A DNA stretch of 64,000 bases from Plantago major (taxonomy: Eukaryota; Streptophyta; Magnoliopsida; Lamiales; Plantaginaceae), in assembly GCA_026545765.1 (NCBI GenBank), contig CM048841.1, positions 1,516,512 to 1,580,511 of the forward strand. Direction: 5' to 3'. Position 1 is the first letter of the stretch. Each line of letters begins with the position of its first letter. Positions 1 to 15,765 of this stretch are shown here, in pieces. Made by a program: the position numbers and the translations under genes. The notes below the pieces were generated by a model, which had not been told where the DNA came from, did not search any database, and saw only the letters and a list, made by a program, of their open reading frames with translations.

Positions 1-109
1 GAGCAATGCCGGAAAGCAAGTGTCGGTCGCCTAAAAGGTAAACAAACTAGATTGTGCATACATCCCTACAAACCAAGGGCGTAAAGCAGTACATCCATCG
101 CTTGAACTC

Positions 110-830
110 TTACATATAGACTTATTGGGACCAATTGAGGTAGATAGTCTAGGTGGTAAGAAGTACATCTGTGTCATAGTTGATGATTTTTCTCGATTTA
201 CTTGGGTAAGTTTTTTAAAAGAAAAATCTGAAACTTTTGATTCCTTCAAGAAACTTTATGCTAAGTTTAGTAATCAATATGCTACTGTTGTCCAAAGCAT
301 TAGGTCGGATCATGGTAGGAAATTTGAGAATCAAACATTTGCTGATTTTTGCGAAAAGAAAGGAATCTTTCATGAGTTTTCTGCACCCAAAACTCCACAA
401 CAAAATGAAGTGGCTGAGAGAAAGAATCGGACCTTACAAGAAATGGCTAGGGTTATGTTGAGTTCCATGAACCTTTCAAAAAGATTGTGAAATTTGGTAA
501 ATCTTGCTTGTCACATAATAAATAGAGTCTACCTTAGACCAGGAACTTCAATCACTCCCTATGAGATTCTAAACGGCAAGAAGCCTAATCTTAAGTACTT
601 TCATGTGTTTGGTTGTGCTTGCTATATTCTCAATGATAAAGAACATTTAGGCAAGTTTGATGCAAAAAGTGATAAAGGCATTTTTGTTGGTTACTCTCTT
701 AATAGCCATGCCTATAGGGTGTATAATCTAAGGACACAAACTGTTCAAGAATCTGTTAACATTACTTTTGATGACTCAGTGCCCTTTGAAAACAAAGAAG
801 TTGAGATGTACTATACCGGAAAAAGCATTC
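110..830 (+). pseudogene. integrase-related region of the copia fossil
   Basis: The conceptual translation has the copia integrase catalytic core: the DLLGPIEV-like start, the VDDFSRFTWV block, an IRSDHG(R/G)KFEN block and the QQNEVAERKNRTLQ block. The conserved C-terminal part follows, with GKKPNLKYFHVFGC and DKGIFVGYS-like text. This identifies the family securely. It is a decayed remnant, treated here as a fossil. Confidence 0.85.
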
Positions 831-1429
831 TTGCACGAAGCAGTTGTACTAAATCGGATGCGTGTTCTATACCGATTCCCCGGTCCGATTCATCGGAGAA
901 GATGGAGTCAATGTTGATCACAATGTTGAGTCAACATCGCGTCCAACATTGCAGGGGGAGAGCTCATCAGATGAATCTGTCTCTGAAAGTGAAGATGAAC
1001 CTGTTCTGGAACCGACTGTGCCTCTGGATTCCATCAGACGTGATCCACCCCCAAGGATTCGCAAAGATCATCTAAGTTCTCAAGTCATCGGAAGCACCAG
1101 TGGGAGAATGACCTTAAGAGGAAACACTCGGAAAAACTACAAGGACACGGTAAGATATGCAACAATCTGCCAATCTGTAAGTTCCTCTTGTTTTGTCTCT
1201 CCTAAAGTGTCTGTTCCAAAATCTGTTCCTTTGGGTGCTCCTGTTAAGCAGAATGAAAAATCTAATGTTGAGCACTCTGTTGAGTCAACATCGACATCAA
1301 CATTGTCTGTTTCCAGAAAGTTTGTTTCTAAAACTGCTTCTTCTGCTGTCACTGTCCAGAATGGTAAACCTACTGGAACTGGGAAAAACTCTAGAGAAAA
1401 GTATAAGAGAATTTGGGCTCCTAGGGAAA

Positions 1430-2705
1430 AGATTGTCTGTAATGTTGCTTTTTCTGTTGCTACCTCTCCTAACAATGCAGGTAGATGGTACTTTGATAGC
1501 AGATGTTCAAGACATATGACAGGAACCTTGAGTTATCTTTCTAACTTTGTCTCTCAAAAGACTGGAATGGTAACTTATGGAGGAGGATACAAGAGTAAAG
1601 TACTTGGGAAGGGGGTGTTAACTCTTGATGGTTTTCCAACCTTGAAAAATGTACTGTTGGTTGAAGGTTTAACTGCTAACCTTATTACTGTCTGTCATGT
1701 GTGTGATGATGATTTGAAGGTCAAATTTAACAAACACACTTGTAAAGTACATACTTGCAAGGAGAAATGTTTTGACATGACAGGTACCAGGTCTCCTGAC
1801 AACTGCTACGTGGTGGCTGATCCCCACAATTGCAATCGTGCAAAAGAAGATTATATTGTGCTTAACTTGACTAATCTTTCCATAGTACATCAGTTTGTGC
1901 AAACTATGATAGGTACCTTTGAGATGAATATGATTGGTGAACTCAGCTTCTTTCGTGTCCGGGAGAACTCTAAATCATGCAGTACACTTATGGGTACCTC
2001 TCTGAAGCTGAGCAGAATCGATGTTGGCGCAGATGTTGACCCAACATTGTACAGATCAATGATTGAAAGCTTTCTGTATCTGTCTACCAGTAGACCTGAT
2101 ATCATGCTCTGTGTGTGTGTGCGCGCCAGGTATCAGTCCAACCCTAAAAGCCCCCATTTAACTGTCGTTAAAAGAATCCTTGGATATATATCAGGAACTG
2201 TTAATTTTGGATTATGGTTTGCATGTGATACAAACACTAATCTGGTGGGATTTAGTGATTCTGATTGGGCTGGTGATCTAGATGATAGAAAATCCACTAG
2301 TGGAGGTTGCTTTTATCTTGGTCCAAATTTGGTGTCTTGGTATAGCAAGAAACAGAACTGTGTGTCACTTTCAACTGCTGAATCTGAATATGTAGCAGCT
2401 GGGAGTTGTGTGTCTCAACTAGTCTGGTTGAAAAATATCTTTGCATGACTATGGTCTACAAAGTGCTACCCTTTTGATGTTACTGACAACCTTAGTGCCA
2501 TACATATCTCTAAGAACCCTGTTCAGCACTCTCGCACTAAGCACATAGATATTAGGCATCATTTCCTTAGGGACTTGGTCAACAAGCAAGTGATTGACAT
2601 AGAACACATAGACACAACAAATCAACCTGCAGATATTTTTACCAAACCCTTAAATAGTGAGAGATTCTTCAGTCTTCGAAGATCTCTCGGTCTGTGCTCT
2701 CTGTG
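1430..2705 (+). pseudogene. protease-like and RNase H regions of the copia fossil
   Basis: Around 1480-1700 the translation resembles the copia aspartic-protease neighbourhood (WYFDS followed by RHMTG, then the GKGVLTLDG and LKNVLLV blocks). Around 2050-2440 it is a copia RNase H, with YRSMIESFLYLSTSRPD, then GFSDSDWAGD, DRKSTSGGCF, SWYSKKQ and STAESEYVAA. Downstream, 2450-2700 retains the family's terminal HSRTKHIDIRHHF-like and DIFTKPL-like blocks. Protease-type sequence normally lies upstream of integrase, so its position here is the main sign of rearrangement. Confidence 0.8.
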
Positions 2706-3627
2706 ATTGTCATTGTTGAGTACCAATGTTGACTCAACATCACAGTCAACATTGGAAAATTAGAATCAGTGATGTTGTTTTCTTTTATGCTTTTTAGTTA
2801 CATTTTGTGTTTACGTGCTCTGTGTACATCTTTGGTCTCTGGTTGTTCTTGGTTTGTAGCTTACGTGGTGATGCTTAGGGTTTGAAAGGTGTTTGAAACC
2901 AAGGTTGAAAGGTATCGAGTCTCTGTGTGTTTGCTTTATGTAAAACCCACTTTTTTTTTTGGCTATTTTACTCGTACCTTGACTCGCACTTGATGTTGCC
3001 TCCGCTCTTTATGCTTAATAAATCTAATGAATTATGATAAAAGGGCTCAAGTGTTTCTCGAGGATCGTGTTGGCGGTGTTCCAAATACTATCTAGATATC
3101 GACGTGGCCAATGTGTCATATGTCGTGAGGGTTGATGGCCTGTACTGGAAACCGACACGCACAAAAGTGCCGATTCTCGTAATGCTGCTGGTTCACTTTC
3201 TGAGTACCAAATTACCCAATATAGTCAAATGAGTGATCTTTATGCCATGAGACGTGTGTTTGCCTAACTCCGCATAAAGCTTGGCTTTGGAGCGGATTCA
3301 TACGTGTTCCAATTATTTGACATGGTTCACGGTCTCATGGTCACCCCCACTCAAACTTATGCTAATTGTTCAATTTACTTTTTGAGGCAATGTTGGGTGT
3401 GTTTCTTTGGTATTGCTTTCTCTTTCTGTTTTGCCTGCAGCATCAGTGGTGTTAATCGAATCTACACATTTTGAGACTTGGTTTCCTGGCTGACTTACAT
3501 TAAGAGTGGTCTGATTTCTCGATGTTGTCACCAATGTTCAGTCAACATTCAGGTCAACATTGACTGTGCTGAAGTACTGGTTACTTAACTACTGTGCTTT
3601 TATTTTTTTTGTGTGTTTTTGGGTTTG

Positions 3628-4281
3628 AGGGGGAGTAGGTCTAAGGTGTTTTCTTCAGGTTTTTGGGTTTCTGCATTCCTGTACTTGCATTTCAAGTCAC
3701 TTTCTTTAAGATCAATATTTTTGGTCAACCTCCCTAGGGTTTATCTGTTTATCTGATTACGTTGACTTGACGGATAACTGTTTTACTTGCAACTTTAATC
3801 TTTAATTACGGATTTGTGCAGTTTTCGTTGCTTTGATATATATCTGCGAATCTACCTTGACGCAAAACACCCATCATGACTTATCTTGTAAGTTGTGTAC
3901 TTGACCTTCCGCTCTCTTCACATCACTGCCCTCCAGCTGACCATCCACTCTATTCACGATTCGCCTTCATTTGATCATCCTATAGTCCTGCTTTTGCTAC
4001 TTTCTTTGCCAGTGTTGACTACAATGTTGAGTCAACATCGTTTCGACAACATTAGTACTTTGTCTGCAAGTCCTCAACAGATTACCAAGATGGTGAAGTT
4101 TCTGTAAAAGAACTTTGTTTTCTTTCTTTCCTCACAAAAAAGGGGGAGAATGTTTGTACTCTTGGTTTTTTGTATTAAGGGGGAGTTCTTGGAGCAAGGG
4201 GGAGTTGCTTGATATTACCTTGTGTTTTCCTACTAACTACATTTCAGGTTTTTGTGAAGAAAGACAAGAATTAAGGGGGAG
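3628..4281 (+). other. polypurine-tract cluster upstream of the 3' LTR
   Basis: Several G-rich purine tracts (GAGGGGGAG near 3628, AAAGGGGGAGAA near 4139, AAGGGGGAG near 4179 and 4195, AAGGGGGAGA near 4273) lie in the non-coding region after RNase H. The last one abuts the LTR and would serve as the plus-strand priming site. Multiple polypurine tracts are a known feature of Sireviruses, so this supports the lineage call. Confidence 0.7.
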
Positions 4282-4283
4282 AT

Positions 4284-5188
4284 TGAAAGTGCAATTTATA
4301 TTGCACTTGTTTTGTTAATTCGGCCTTTCTTCGTTTATTAACCGGTTCAACGTTTGTAGTTGTTTTGCTATGAATATTTTGTAGGATAAATCAAGTTGGG
4401 CCTCAACATGCTTAATGGATCACGATTGGTTACTGTAGCACTCAACATCAAAACCTTTGTAGCGATTCTTGTAGCAAAGCAGACCTTTGTAGCAAAAGGA
4501 AAATAAGAAGCATAATGCAAGAAGGAAGCTGCCATAATGATTCAAGGAAGAATTTGATGCTATAAGGAAAGTGAGATTTGAAAGAGATTGATATCTAGAA
4601 GACTCCTTATACCATTAATACATCAAAAGGCAGTTTCCTTATGAAAGAAACCCAACATGTTTCGACTTGGGCTTGAGCCTTCTCCATGAGATCGATCCTG
4701 GCATCTATATATATGAGAAGATCAAGCCAATACAAGGCTGCCAATTTGCCTTTGAAGAACGAAGATTATATGTTTTAGGCGTCTTGCTTTACTAGACCTT
4801 TACCTCGGTGTTTACTTGTGAGTGTTCTCTAAAGATTGAGAATTACTCTAGTATCATTGAACTAGAATAGGTTTTTCTTATCTGTTCTAGGTCTAGTTTT
4901 CTGTAAGTTTAATCAATCAATTGTGATTGATTTAAACTTCTTTTTGTAATTCTACTTTTCAAGTTTAGTAGAAGTTTTGCTACGGCACCGTCGGTATCTT
5001 TTTATACCGGCTTGAGAAATCTCGTTTGTTTTTTATTTGCACTTTATTGAGTTCACGATTCTGATTCTTGTTGTCGTAGTTTAGTAGAACACTGTTCACT
5101 GTTGTCGTAACGGTGTTGACTCAACATCAATAGTCAACATCGTTCAAAACTGTCCAGAAATACCAATCCCGGTCCTACAGTTCTAACA
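4284..5188 (+). repeat. 3' LTR of the copia fossil
   Basis: The LTR starts with TGAAAGTGCAATTTATA directly after the last polypurine tract. A TATA-like run (TCTATATATAT) lies at about 4703-4714. The end is probably one of two TG...CA-compatible sites (TCCTACA at 5179 or TTCTAACA at 5188), so the right border is uncertain by about 10 bp. It also holds one copy of the dispersed ATGTTGASTCAACAT-type palindrome (5113-5127). Confidence 0.6.
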
Positions 5189-6892
5189 GTTACAATTCCA
5201 TTCACATAATAAATAATAATTCGCTAAAGGTATTTTAAAATTAAATGTAAAACCAAGTACCTACTGAGGTGTAATGACCATTCACTTGTAGGGGAAATTC
5301 ATGGACATGGACCGGTTTATGAGTAAATTGTAGACCTTGTGATGAATGTGGGTAAAATCCATTTTTGGTACTACAGTGTGAGGCATTTTTGATTTTGGTA
5401 CTACAGAGTGGCCGCGTCCAATTTAGGTACTAATTATTAATAACTATTTACAATTAAGTTACTAATTGTAAATTGCATGGTGGGTGTGCAAATTAGTACC
5501 AAGTTACAATTAAACTAATTCCAATTTCACGTGAATTTGATCAATTGAAAGTTGATTGAAACATAATTGATGAAAAAACCTTAAAAGAAAATATGACGTG
5601 GAAAAATTTGATGCTTGTGAGTGGGACAAAGTCCACGATATCTTGCGAACGATCAATTTTCTATGTCTATCTTTCGGCGCTTGATATTCGGTTGCATGTG
5701 AATGCGAAGTCGCACCTCATAAATTCAATTATTACCTTAATTTAAACAGTTATTGATAATTCCAAGCAAGCAGGCGTAGCATGGAAAGAAGAGACAAAAT
5801 GAATGACCAAAATGCAGAAAACAAGATTTCCATTCCCAACAGAAACCAAAAATCATTCTGTTTTTGTGATTCGAGAGGAAATAGCTTCTGCACAAATTCA
5901 AACCTCTCAGAGATACAATAAATACATACATACATACACCAGTGCAAAATGTGTCTTTGAGAGAGTATTCTACTCACTTCTTGCTTCTACTTTCCAAGGT
6001 CACTTCTCTCTGCTTTTCTTTCTTCATTTTTTTCTCTGTTTTTTATTACCTGGGTTTTCTTGGATTTTTTTTTTTTTTTTTTTGGTGTTTCATGGTACTA
6101 TTTGTTGCCTTTTCTGTGGAAAAATTGCATCTTTTGGGTTTCTTGCTGGTCTAATCGTTCAAGGGTTTGTTTATCCATGTTCTACCGGTACAAAAGATCT
6201 TACTTCTTCTTGTGTCTGTGTGTGTGTTTGAATTTGGGATCTTGTGCTTTTGTAGGCATAAACTGTGCTTGTATGTGTTTGGATTACCTTGATGTGTTTT
6301 TCCTGTTTATGCCTACTAACATGCAAGTAAAACATCCGTTCCATGTTTCACAAAATCTTAGTATTACAGGTTCTAAAGGAATAACTACACTTGTACTTAA
6401 CCAAATGTTATTCACATTTCCTTAATTTGTGTACTAGTGGAATAAGCACGCAAAACGCAACCACCCGATCCAAGTATTAGTCACATTCACCTAATTTGCA
6501 TCCAATTTTCACCTCCATATTTTGCTAAATGGAAAGTAAGAGAGGAGATGGACAATAGAAACATGAAAAAACCAAAAGATAAAATGAGAAGATTAGCATC
6601 ATTAGTTTTTTAGTGCTGACTAACAAGAATGTTATCATGGAAAATGAAGGAATAGAGATGTAAAGCTTTTCTGTCAAGATATAAATTCAGTTTCATATCC
6701 AGAGTGCAGGAGGTAGAGAGGTCTAAGGATGGTGTAATGGTGTTAGTATTGTATTAGTATCTTAGCTTTTCATTGTGAATTTGCTTCATATGATTATCAT
6801 CATCTTCTTGATTGTAGCTGTCCTGGGTGACTTGTAATCTTTGATGTTAGCGAATGTATTTAGGTTGTGTAATTTTGCAGGTAAGGAATTTT
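5189..6892. other. spacer and probable 5' leader of the B3 gene
   Basis: From 5189 to about 5880 I see only AT-rich sequence with short internal repeats (two copies of TTTTGGTACTACAG near 5365 and 5395) and no coding signal. From about 5880 a leader probably begins. A splice-like TTCCAAG/GTCACT at about 5998 and the acceptor TTTTGCAG at 6880 suggest a 5' UTR intron. Open frames here are low-complexity T-rich text and are not called genes. Confidence 0.4.
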
Positions 6893-9800
6893 ATGAAACG
6901 GTCCCATAAGATGCTCCGTAAATCTGAAGCATGTAGTGACTGCGCCAAGAATTGTGTGCTTGTTCACCAAAAGAAAAATGGTCCGACATCCAGAGTCAAC
7001 CGATTTTTCAAGCTTATGTATGGGAAGGATCGCTCGGAAGTTCTGGTAGATATTCACTTGGTTTCTCCTAACACATTCCATTAATTTTTACTGAATATCA
7101 TTACTATAATTTTGCATTTCTTATGCATATATGAGCTGTTACATTAGTATCATTTTATACTGGATATATGGAAGTTCTACCTTATTGAGATTTGTGGTTT
7201 TCGTGCAGTACTTGCCTCCCAAATTTGCTCGAACTGTGAGAGACATGGTTGGTCAGGTAGCTCAAATTGAGGATTCAAATGGGAAGAAAAGCTGTGTAAG
7301 ATTCTCAAATGTTCAAGGTTCCCTTGTATTAGAGGAAGGCTGGCCTGTGTTTTGTAGAGAGCATGGATTGAAATTCGGAGATCTTGTTGTGTTCAATTAC
7401 ATGAAAAAAGGCCAGTTTGTAGTTCATATATATGACTCCAGTGCTTGTGAGAGGACGTACTTTGCCCCCCAAAGGCCTCAAATTTACAAGAGATCAAGGC
7501 CAAACCCTGAAAGAGTCCTCCATCATGAACAGTTCCAGGCGATTGACGTTGATCTAATGGATACACCAAACACTGCGACTCGATCTATTAGTCCTTATTT
7601 ATCTCAGAATGGAGGTAGCAATCGTATGGCAAGAAATACTATGGGTTCCTATAGTGACCTTAGAACACGAAACAGCAGACAACATGTATAAATCTGGAAG
7701 AGCCAATTTATATGCTGAACAGAGATACTGATTGCCCAGTAGAAGACAGGAACTTTTTGCATGATTTGTCAAGCTTTGAGATGAAGAAAACCACATTAGA
7801 TACCAACAGCAATGAGAAATCTTTAGATTATGCTGGAGTGGAAACAGATGAAGCTCAAGTGATTGGTGGCCATTATGATAATGTCAACTTAATCGCGGAA
7901 TGCAAGACCATGTTTACGAAAACTCGAATGTTAAGACTAGAGTCACTATTCAAGATGGTTGTTTATTTTTTCTCCATTAACGTTATAACCAAATCACATT
8001 CAATTTTTTCCGTGCTTTTTCTTTGTTGCTAACTTGTTGTCTTTTGCATTAGGTGATAGGATGTTAACATCAGTTGCCGAATCACCTTTTATCAGCAGTA
8101 CTCGGGTTACCGAGCAGGAGATTGCTTTCACGGCAGAGTCCTTTGGCCTCGGTACATCTTCTGCTTTATTTGTGTGTTATTTCTTGAGTTCCCTTTTGGA
8201 TTTAGAGTGACATTAATTAGTGATATTATAAATGGAATGTTCCTTTTTTTCTCCTGTGCTAATTTATCAGGCTTAGGCTGTTTTGGTTGTTTCAATTCAA
8301 TCAGATAAACAAGCATCTGCTATTAAAATCGAGAAGGAGCTCATAGAATCAAGAGAGGAGCTCCTGACCTCAGTCAGGGCTAGCCATGCATCTGGGCAGG
8401 GCAATGCCTGTGTGCCAAAGCTTCCTGATTTCTCAATCTTAAGTGCAACGCCTGGAGATTTTTATGGTTTGTGTTTTTTCTGTTAAAAGTCCTTGAATAG
8501 AATTTCCAGGTTTGGAGCTATGCTGCATACTTCTGCCAAAAAAAAAAAAAAAAGAAAAGAAGAAGAAGAAGATATAATTAAATTGTTTTGGTTATTTCAA
8601 ATTCAACAGCTAAGTATGCCGCTATTGAGAAAGAAATCACGGATTCAAGAGAGAGAGTCCTACTCATAACATCAGTCAATGAAGTCTCACATAGTACAAG
8701 TTTGTTTCTTCACAATGCGCCTGGTTAGTATTTCCTTTTCTTTCGCCGAGTGTATTTGGAGATTTGGAGCAAAATCTTGTCTGAAGTTGTGTTGGTTATT
8801 TTAACCTAAACAGCTAAATATGCTGCTATTAAGAAAGAAATCATGGAGCCGAGGGAGAAAGTAATGCCATCAGTTAATGCATCCCCTTATACAACTTCAA
8901 TGCTTTACAATGTGCCTGGTTCGCCTTTCCACCTAATTTCCCATTTTCTTTATGCAGATTTCTTGTAGCTTAAGTAGCAAAATATTGTCTGAATTTATGT
9001 TGGTTGTTTCAAATTGTACAGCCAAACTAGCTGCTACTGTTAAGAAAGAAACCATAATGGAGCCAGGAAAGGAAGTTTATGGTTCCCCTCGAACATCTTA
9101 TGGTACAATCTGTGTTAAAAACACATTTTTATCACGCACCTTGCATATGATTTCTGTTTGTTTTTCACGAAGAAGTCGGTCTACAATGGTGCAGGAAAAT
9201 TGCAAACGATAGGAATGCAACTGGGTCAGACATCTTCTCCAACTGTGAAAATTGAACCAGGCTTATCATATGACTCTTGTCCCATAGTAGCTACCAGTTT
9301 CTTTTCTGCGGAAGTTAAAAGTCAATCTTATTTGGTATGCAACTTATTGGCATTGCTAAATTGTATTTGTAGCCAGTGGACCAAAATTTTCTCCCTAAGT
9401 TGTGTTTCAGCATATTAATTACAAAATCTTTAGACCTGTCTATAAGCTTTCAATGTATTACCTTAGAAATACGAAATTTTTACATCAAATAGAAGTGTTT
9501 CCATGTCCAAATATGTTAAGTATATATGTATTGTCTAGCTTCGGATGGCTGGTTTTAGTATATATATATGTGTGTGCATACTGCCTTTTTATTTTAAAAG
9601 CCTGGTTTCTGATCTTACAGAGATTGATACAGTTTCCACCACTTACCATTTCTGTATTCTTTTCATGCAGGTGCTACCAGTACGAATACCATTCTCTCCA
9701 CGAAATGCTTTGATGGGCCAAGGGAGGGTTGTCTTTATTATAGATGCAAACGGAAGGTCTTGGCCGATGTTTTACTCCATCTTATTCTGTGTGAGAGCAT

Positions 9801-9937
9801 TCACTGAAGGTTGGAGATGCTTCTGTGAAGCTAACAATGTAGAGCTGGGAGACACATGCCGATTTCAGATGGAAAGCCACACCCCCTGCTCTTACAGAGT
9901 TGATGTTCAGAAACCTGGTCTATCATTAGGCATATGA
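6893..9937 (+). CDS. two-domain B3 DNA-binding protein (REM-like), frame disturbed in exon 2
   Basis: This is a plant-specific B3 transcription-factor-type protein, expected in the nucleus. Proposed exons: 6893-7045, 7209-7957, 8053-8151, 8305-8466, 8610-8723, 8814-8918, 9022-9102, 9195-9334 and 9671-9937. The first B3 domain spans exons 1-2 (LPPKFART, then GWPVFCREHGLKFGD and VVFNY); the second fills the last exon (VLPVRIPFS, then GWRCFCEANNVELGD). Exons 4-7 encode four related short modules starting AK-AA-IKKEI, and all are phase 1-1 and divisible by three. In exon 2 the B3 frame meets TAA at 7689-7691. Protein-like text then continues in a second frame (about 7692-7880) and a third (about 7880-7957), and the third joins exon 3 in phase. 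So either the gene is damaged, exon 2 contains base errors, or a short form ends at 7691. The start is the first ATG after the 6880 acceptor. Confidence 0.72.
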
Positions 9938-10404
9938 ATGACTGTAATCATGAACTGTTTTAACTATCAAGTTTAGAGTATCTGTACTGAACAATGGTTG
10001 TAATGTCTTAGTGGATTTCTTAACAGTTTAATTTACCTTGGTTTATCTTACAGCTAGTGTCAGTACAAGGACAGTCACAAAAAAGAGTTCAATTTAAGCA
10101 CCAATATACTCTCATCTCAACTGGAAGTGGCAACAATATGAACAAAAAGAAGCCTCCATAAATTACCAGTCTCAAGTACACAGCCAAAAAATATATAGAA
10201 AAATCTATTGGTGCATTTGATCGTATAATTTGCTCCTTCCTATGTGGCCGCACATCTATAATCTATTATTCGCTTAATCAGCGACCTGGCTATGCCAACC
10301 AACTTCTTTCTCAATTCCCCACAAAAACATTCCTCCAACATAAAGGAATGCGTATAAAAAGAATTGCACCAGTTCTAATTTCATTCAGACAAAGCTAAGC
10401 TTCC
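9938..10404. other. spacer between convergent B3 and HSP70 genes
   Basis: About 470 bp between the two stop codons hold the 3' UTRs of both genes, which point at each other. No other gene, RNA or repeat is visible. Confidence 0.6.
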
Positions 10405-14316
<3,912 letters not shown>

Positions 14317-15176
14317 TTTAGTGTGAATTGAACTGAAAGGTGTGATTTTTGGTAGGAAGAAATGGAAATTGAGAAGTAGAAGAGTAAGAGAGGTGAAACC
14401 CTAGAAATTGGGGATGTTTGAGAGGGTTTTGGGGTGAGAATTTGGCCACCAGTAAGATAAGGGGAGAGAGAGAGAGAGAGAGAGAGGACTTCGGTGCTGC
14501 AGTTGGAGTGTTAGACTGGTGAGGAAGTAGGTAGGTGATGATGGTGTTTGTTTGGTTAATATGGAAATGTGTGGGTGTCTCTCAGCCCAACGATTTCTCC
14601 TTTTTTTATAAACGGGGAAATTGTTAGTTCGAGTTTAGATTTTCACATCAGGAGTGCGAACTTCTGAATTTGACTTCAGTATTAAATCAAGTTTTTATCT
14701 TGTTCTGAGCTTGAGAAAACACGAAACAAAACTACAAGAACTCATACCTAGCATTGCGATCAAATACTTTCAAGTTTTCTCTAAGTTCCTAACAAGACTT
14801 GAGCTTTGCGAAGCTATTTATGAATAAATAGAACAAGTTTTTAAGTTGCGACGGGAAAATGTTCTTTCTTCTAAACAAGAGCAAGTCTTGTTTCTTGATA
14901 TTTGAAATATAAGAACACAAGTTGAGTTTCTTGATCACTGAAAGTAACTGAAATATTATTACACTGAGTGTCCACTATCTAGCCAAAACCACATACAAAA
15001 CAAGCCACATCAACAAGTGTGTTTAACTAAGAAAGAAGCGTGGAGCTACTTAGTTTGGGAAACTAAGAAAAACCGGAGTAATTGACTTGGGAATTTAAGG
15101 AAAAAGTCCAAGCTACAAGTTGGGAACTTTGAGTAGACCATGATTTAGCTTAGAATATTATTTTGTAACGGAACTC
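14317..15176. other. HSP70 upstream region with GA microsatellite
   Basis: The sequence directly upstream of the HSP70 start codon includes a (GA)n run at 14464-14487, which lies in the likely 5' UTR or promoter. Further left to right, 14600-15176 is AT-rich with no coding signal or recognised repeat. Clear heat-shock elements were not identified by eye. Confidence 0.45.
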
Positions 15177-15765
15177 AATTTTCTATCTTAGAGAATTTAT
15201 ACCACCAGAAACTCTGAGAACATACTTTCAATAGTTATTACTTTCAGCAATATTATATTTGTCTAAGTCTTTTTATAACTGCTAACTGAAATCACACACT
15301 CAACACTTAACTAACACTTTTACACTCTGATTATAAGTACCGGCAATCACTACACTTGTTGAGAAACCCCCCCAATCTTAAAACTTGTTGTTTAAGGGAC
15401 CTACAAGCTACCCCTTCCCGCTCATAGTAGTCTACACACAAATTTTCAAGTGACATAAGTAGACATAAAAATGGTTGAGGAGCTCAACTTCTTCAAAGTA
15501 CATCAACGGCATGTTTGTTTGCCATAAAAATTTGCACGCAACCATTTTATGTTCAGACGAATACATTCCTGAAATCGCAATTAATTAATCCTTTGAAAAC
15601 TTATTTATTTAAAAAATCCAATAAATACTTAAAAATAAAATTAAATTGGGAAAAATCGAAAACAATTATGCAAAACTACCGAGGTCATCAAGATTGTTTT
15701 ATTTATTGGTGAGTAAAGTAGCTATGTGAATGGAAGTCCGTAAATAAAGCCCAGTCCAACCCTTC
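15177..15765. repeat. macro-repeat spacer module, copy 1
   Basis: A non-tandem module starting AATTTTCTATCTTAG and running to the GGAAGTCCGTAAATAAAGCC block. It recurs at 19244-19754 (continued at 28652-28700 after an insertion) and, cut short, at 29348-29722. All three share blocks such as AATCACTRCACTTGTT and GGTTGAGGAGCTCAACTT. Copy 1 lacks a stretch near its start that copies 2 and 3 share. Class unknown. Confidence 0.75.

Larger units (their letters stand above)
911..5141. repeat. dispersed palindromic motif family inside the copia fossil
   Basis: A 15-bp near-perfect palindrome with consensus ATGTTGASTCAACAT occurs at about 923-937, 1278-1291, 2033-2047, 2726-2740, 3534-3548, 4024-4038 and 5113-5127. 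Most copies are preceded within about 10 bp by GTTGA or TGTTG and followed within about 10 bp by GTCAACATTG or a close match, giving a composite unit of about 40 bp. Copies lie in coding-derived text, in the 3' non-coding region and in the LTR. Each core contains TTGAC (the W-box core) and in several cases TGAGTCA (a bZIP/GCN4-type core). Confidence 0.8.
1..5188 (+). mobile_element. Sirevirus-like Ty1/copia fossil, 3' part, broken
   Basis: The 3' portion of a Ty1/copia retrotransposon runs off the left edge of the window. Recognisable parts are an integrase core, the linker between integrase and reverse transcriptase, a protease-like stretch, RNase H, a long non-coding region with several polypurine tracts, and one LTR at the 3' end. 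The RNase H sequence, the long 3' spacer and the repeated AAGGGGGAG tracts fit the Sirevirus (Maximus/SIRE) lineage. The element is clearly broken, with several breaks, and its parts are not in the usual order, so it looks rearranged. Only one LTR is inside the window, so age cannot be judged from LTR divergence. The lineage is inferred from architecture, not from a tree. Confidence 0.88.

Noticed and set aside
5803-6425. Overlapping open frames upstream of the B3 gene
   Set aside because: T-rich low-complexity text (poly-F), most likely the leader intron of the B3 gene.
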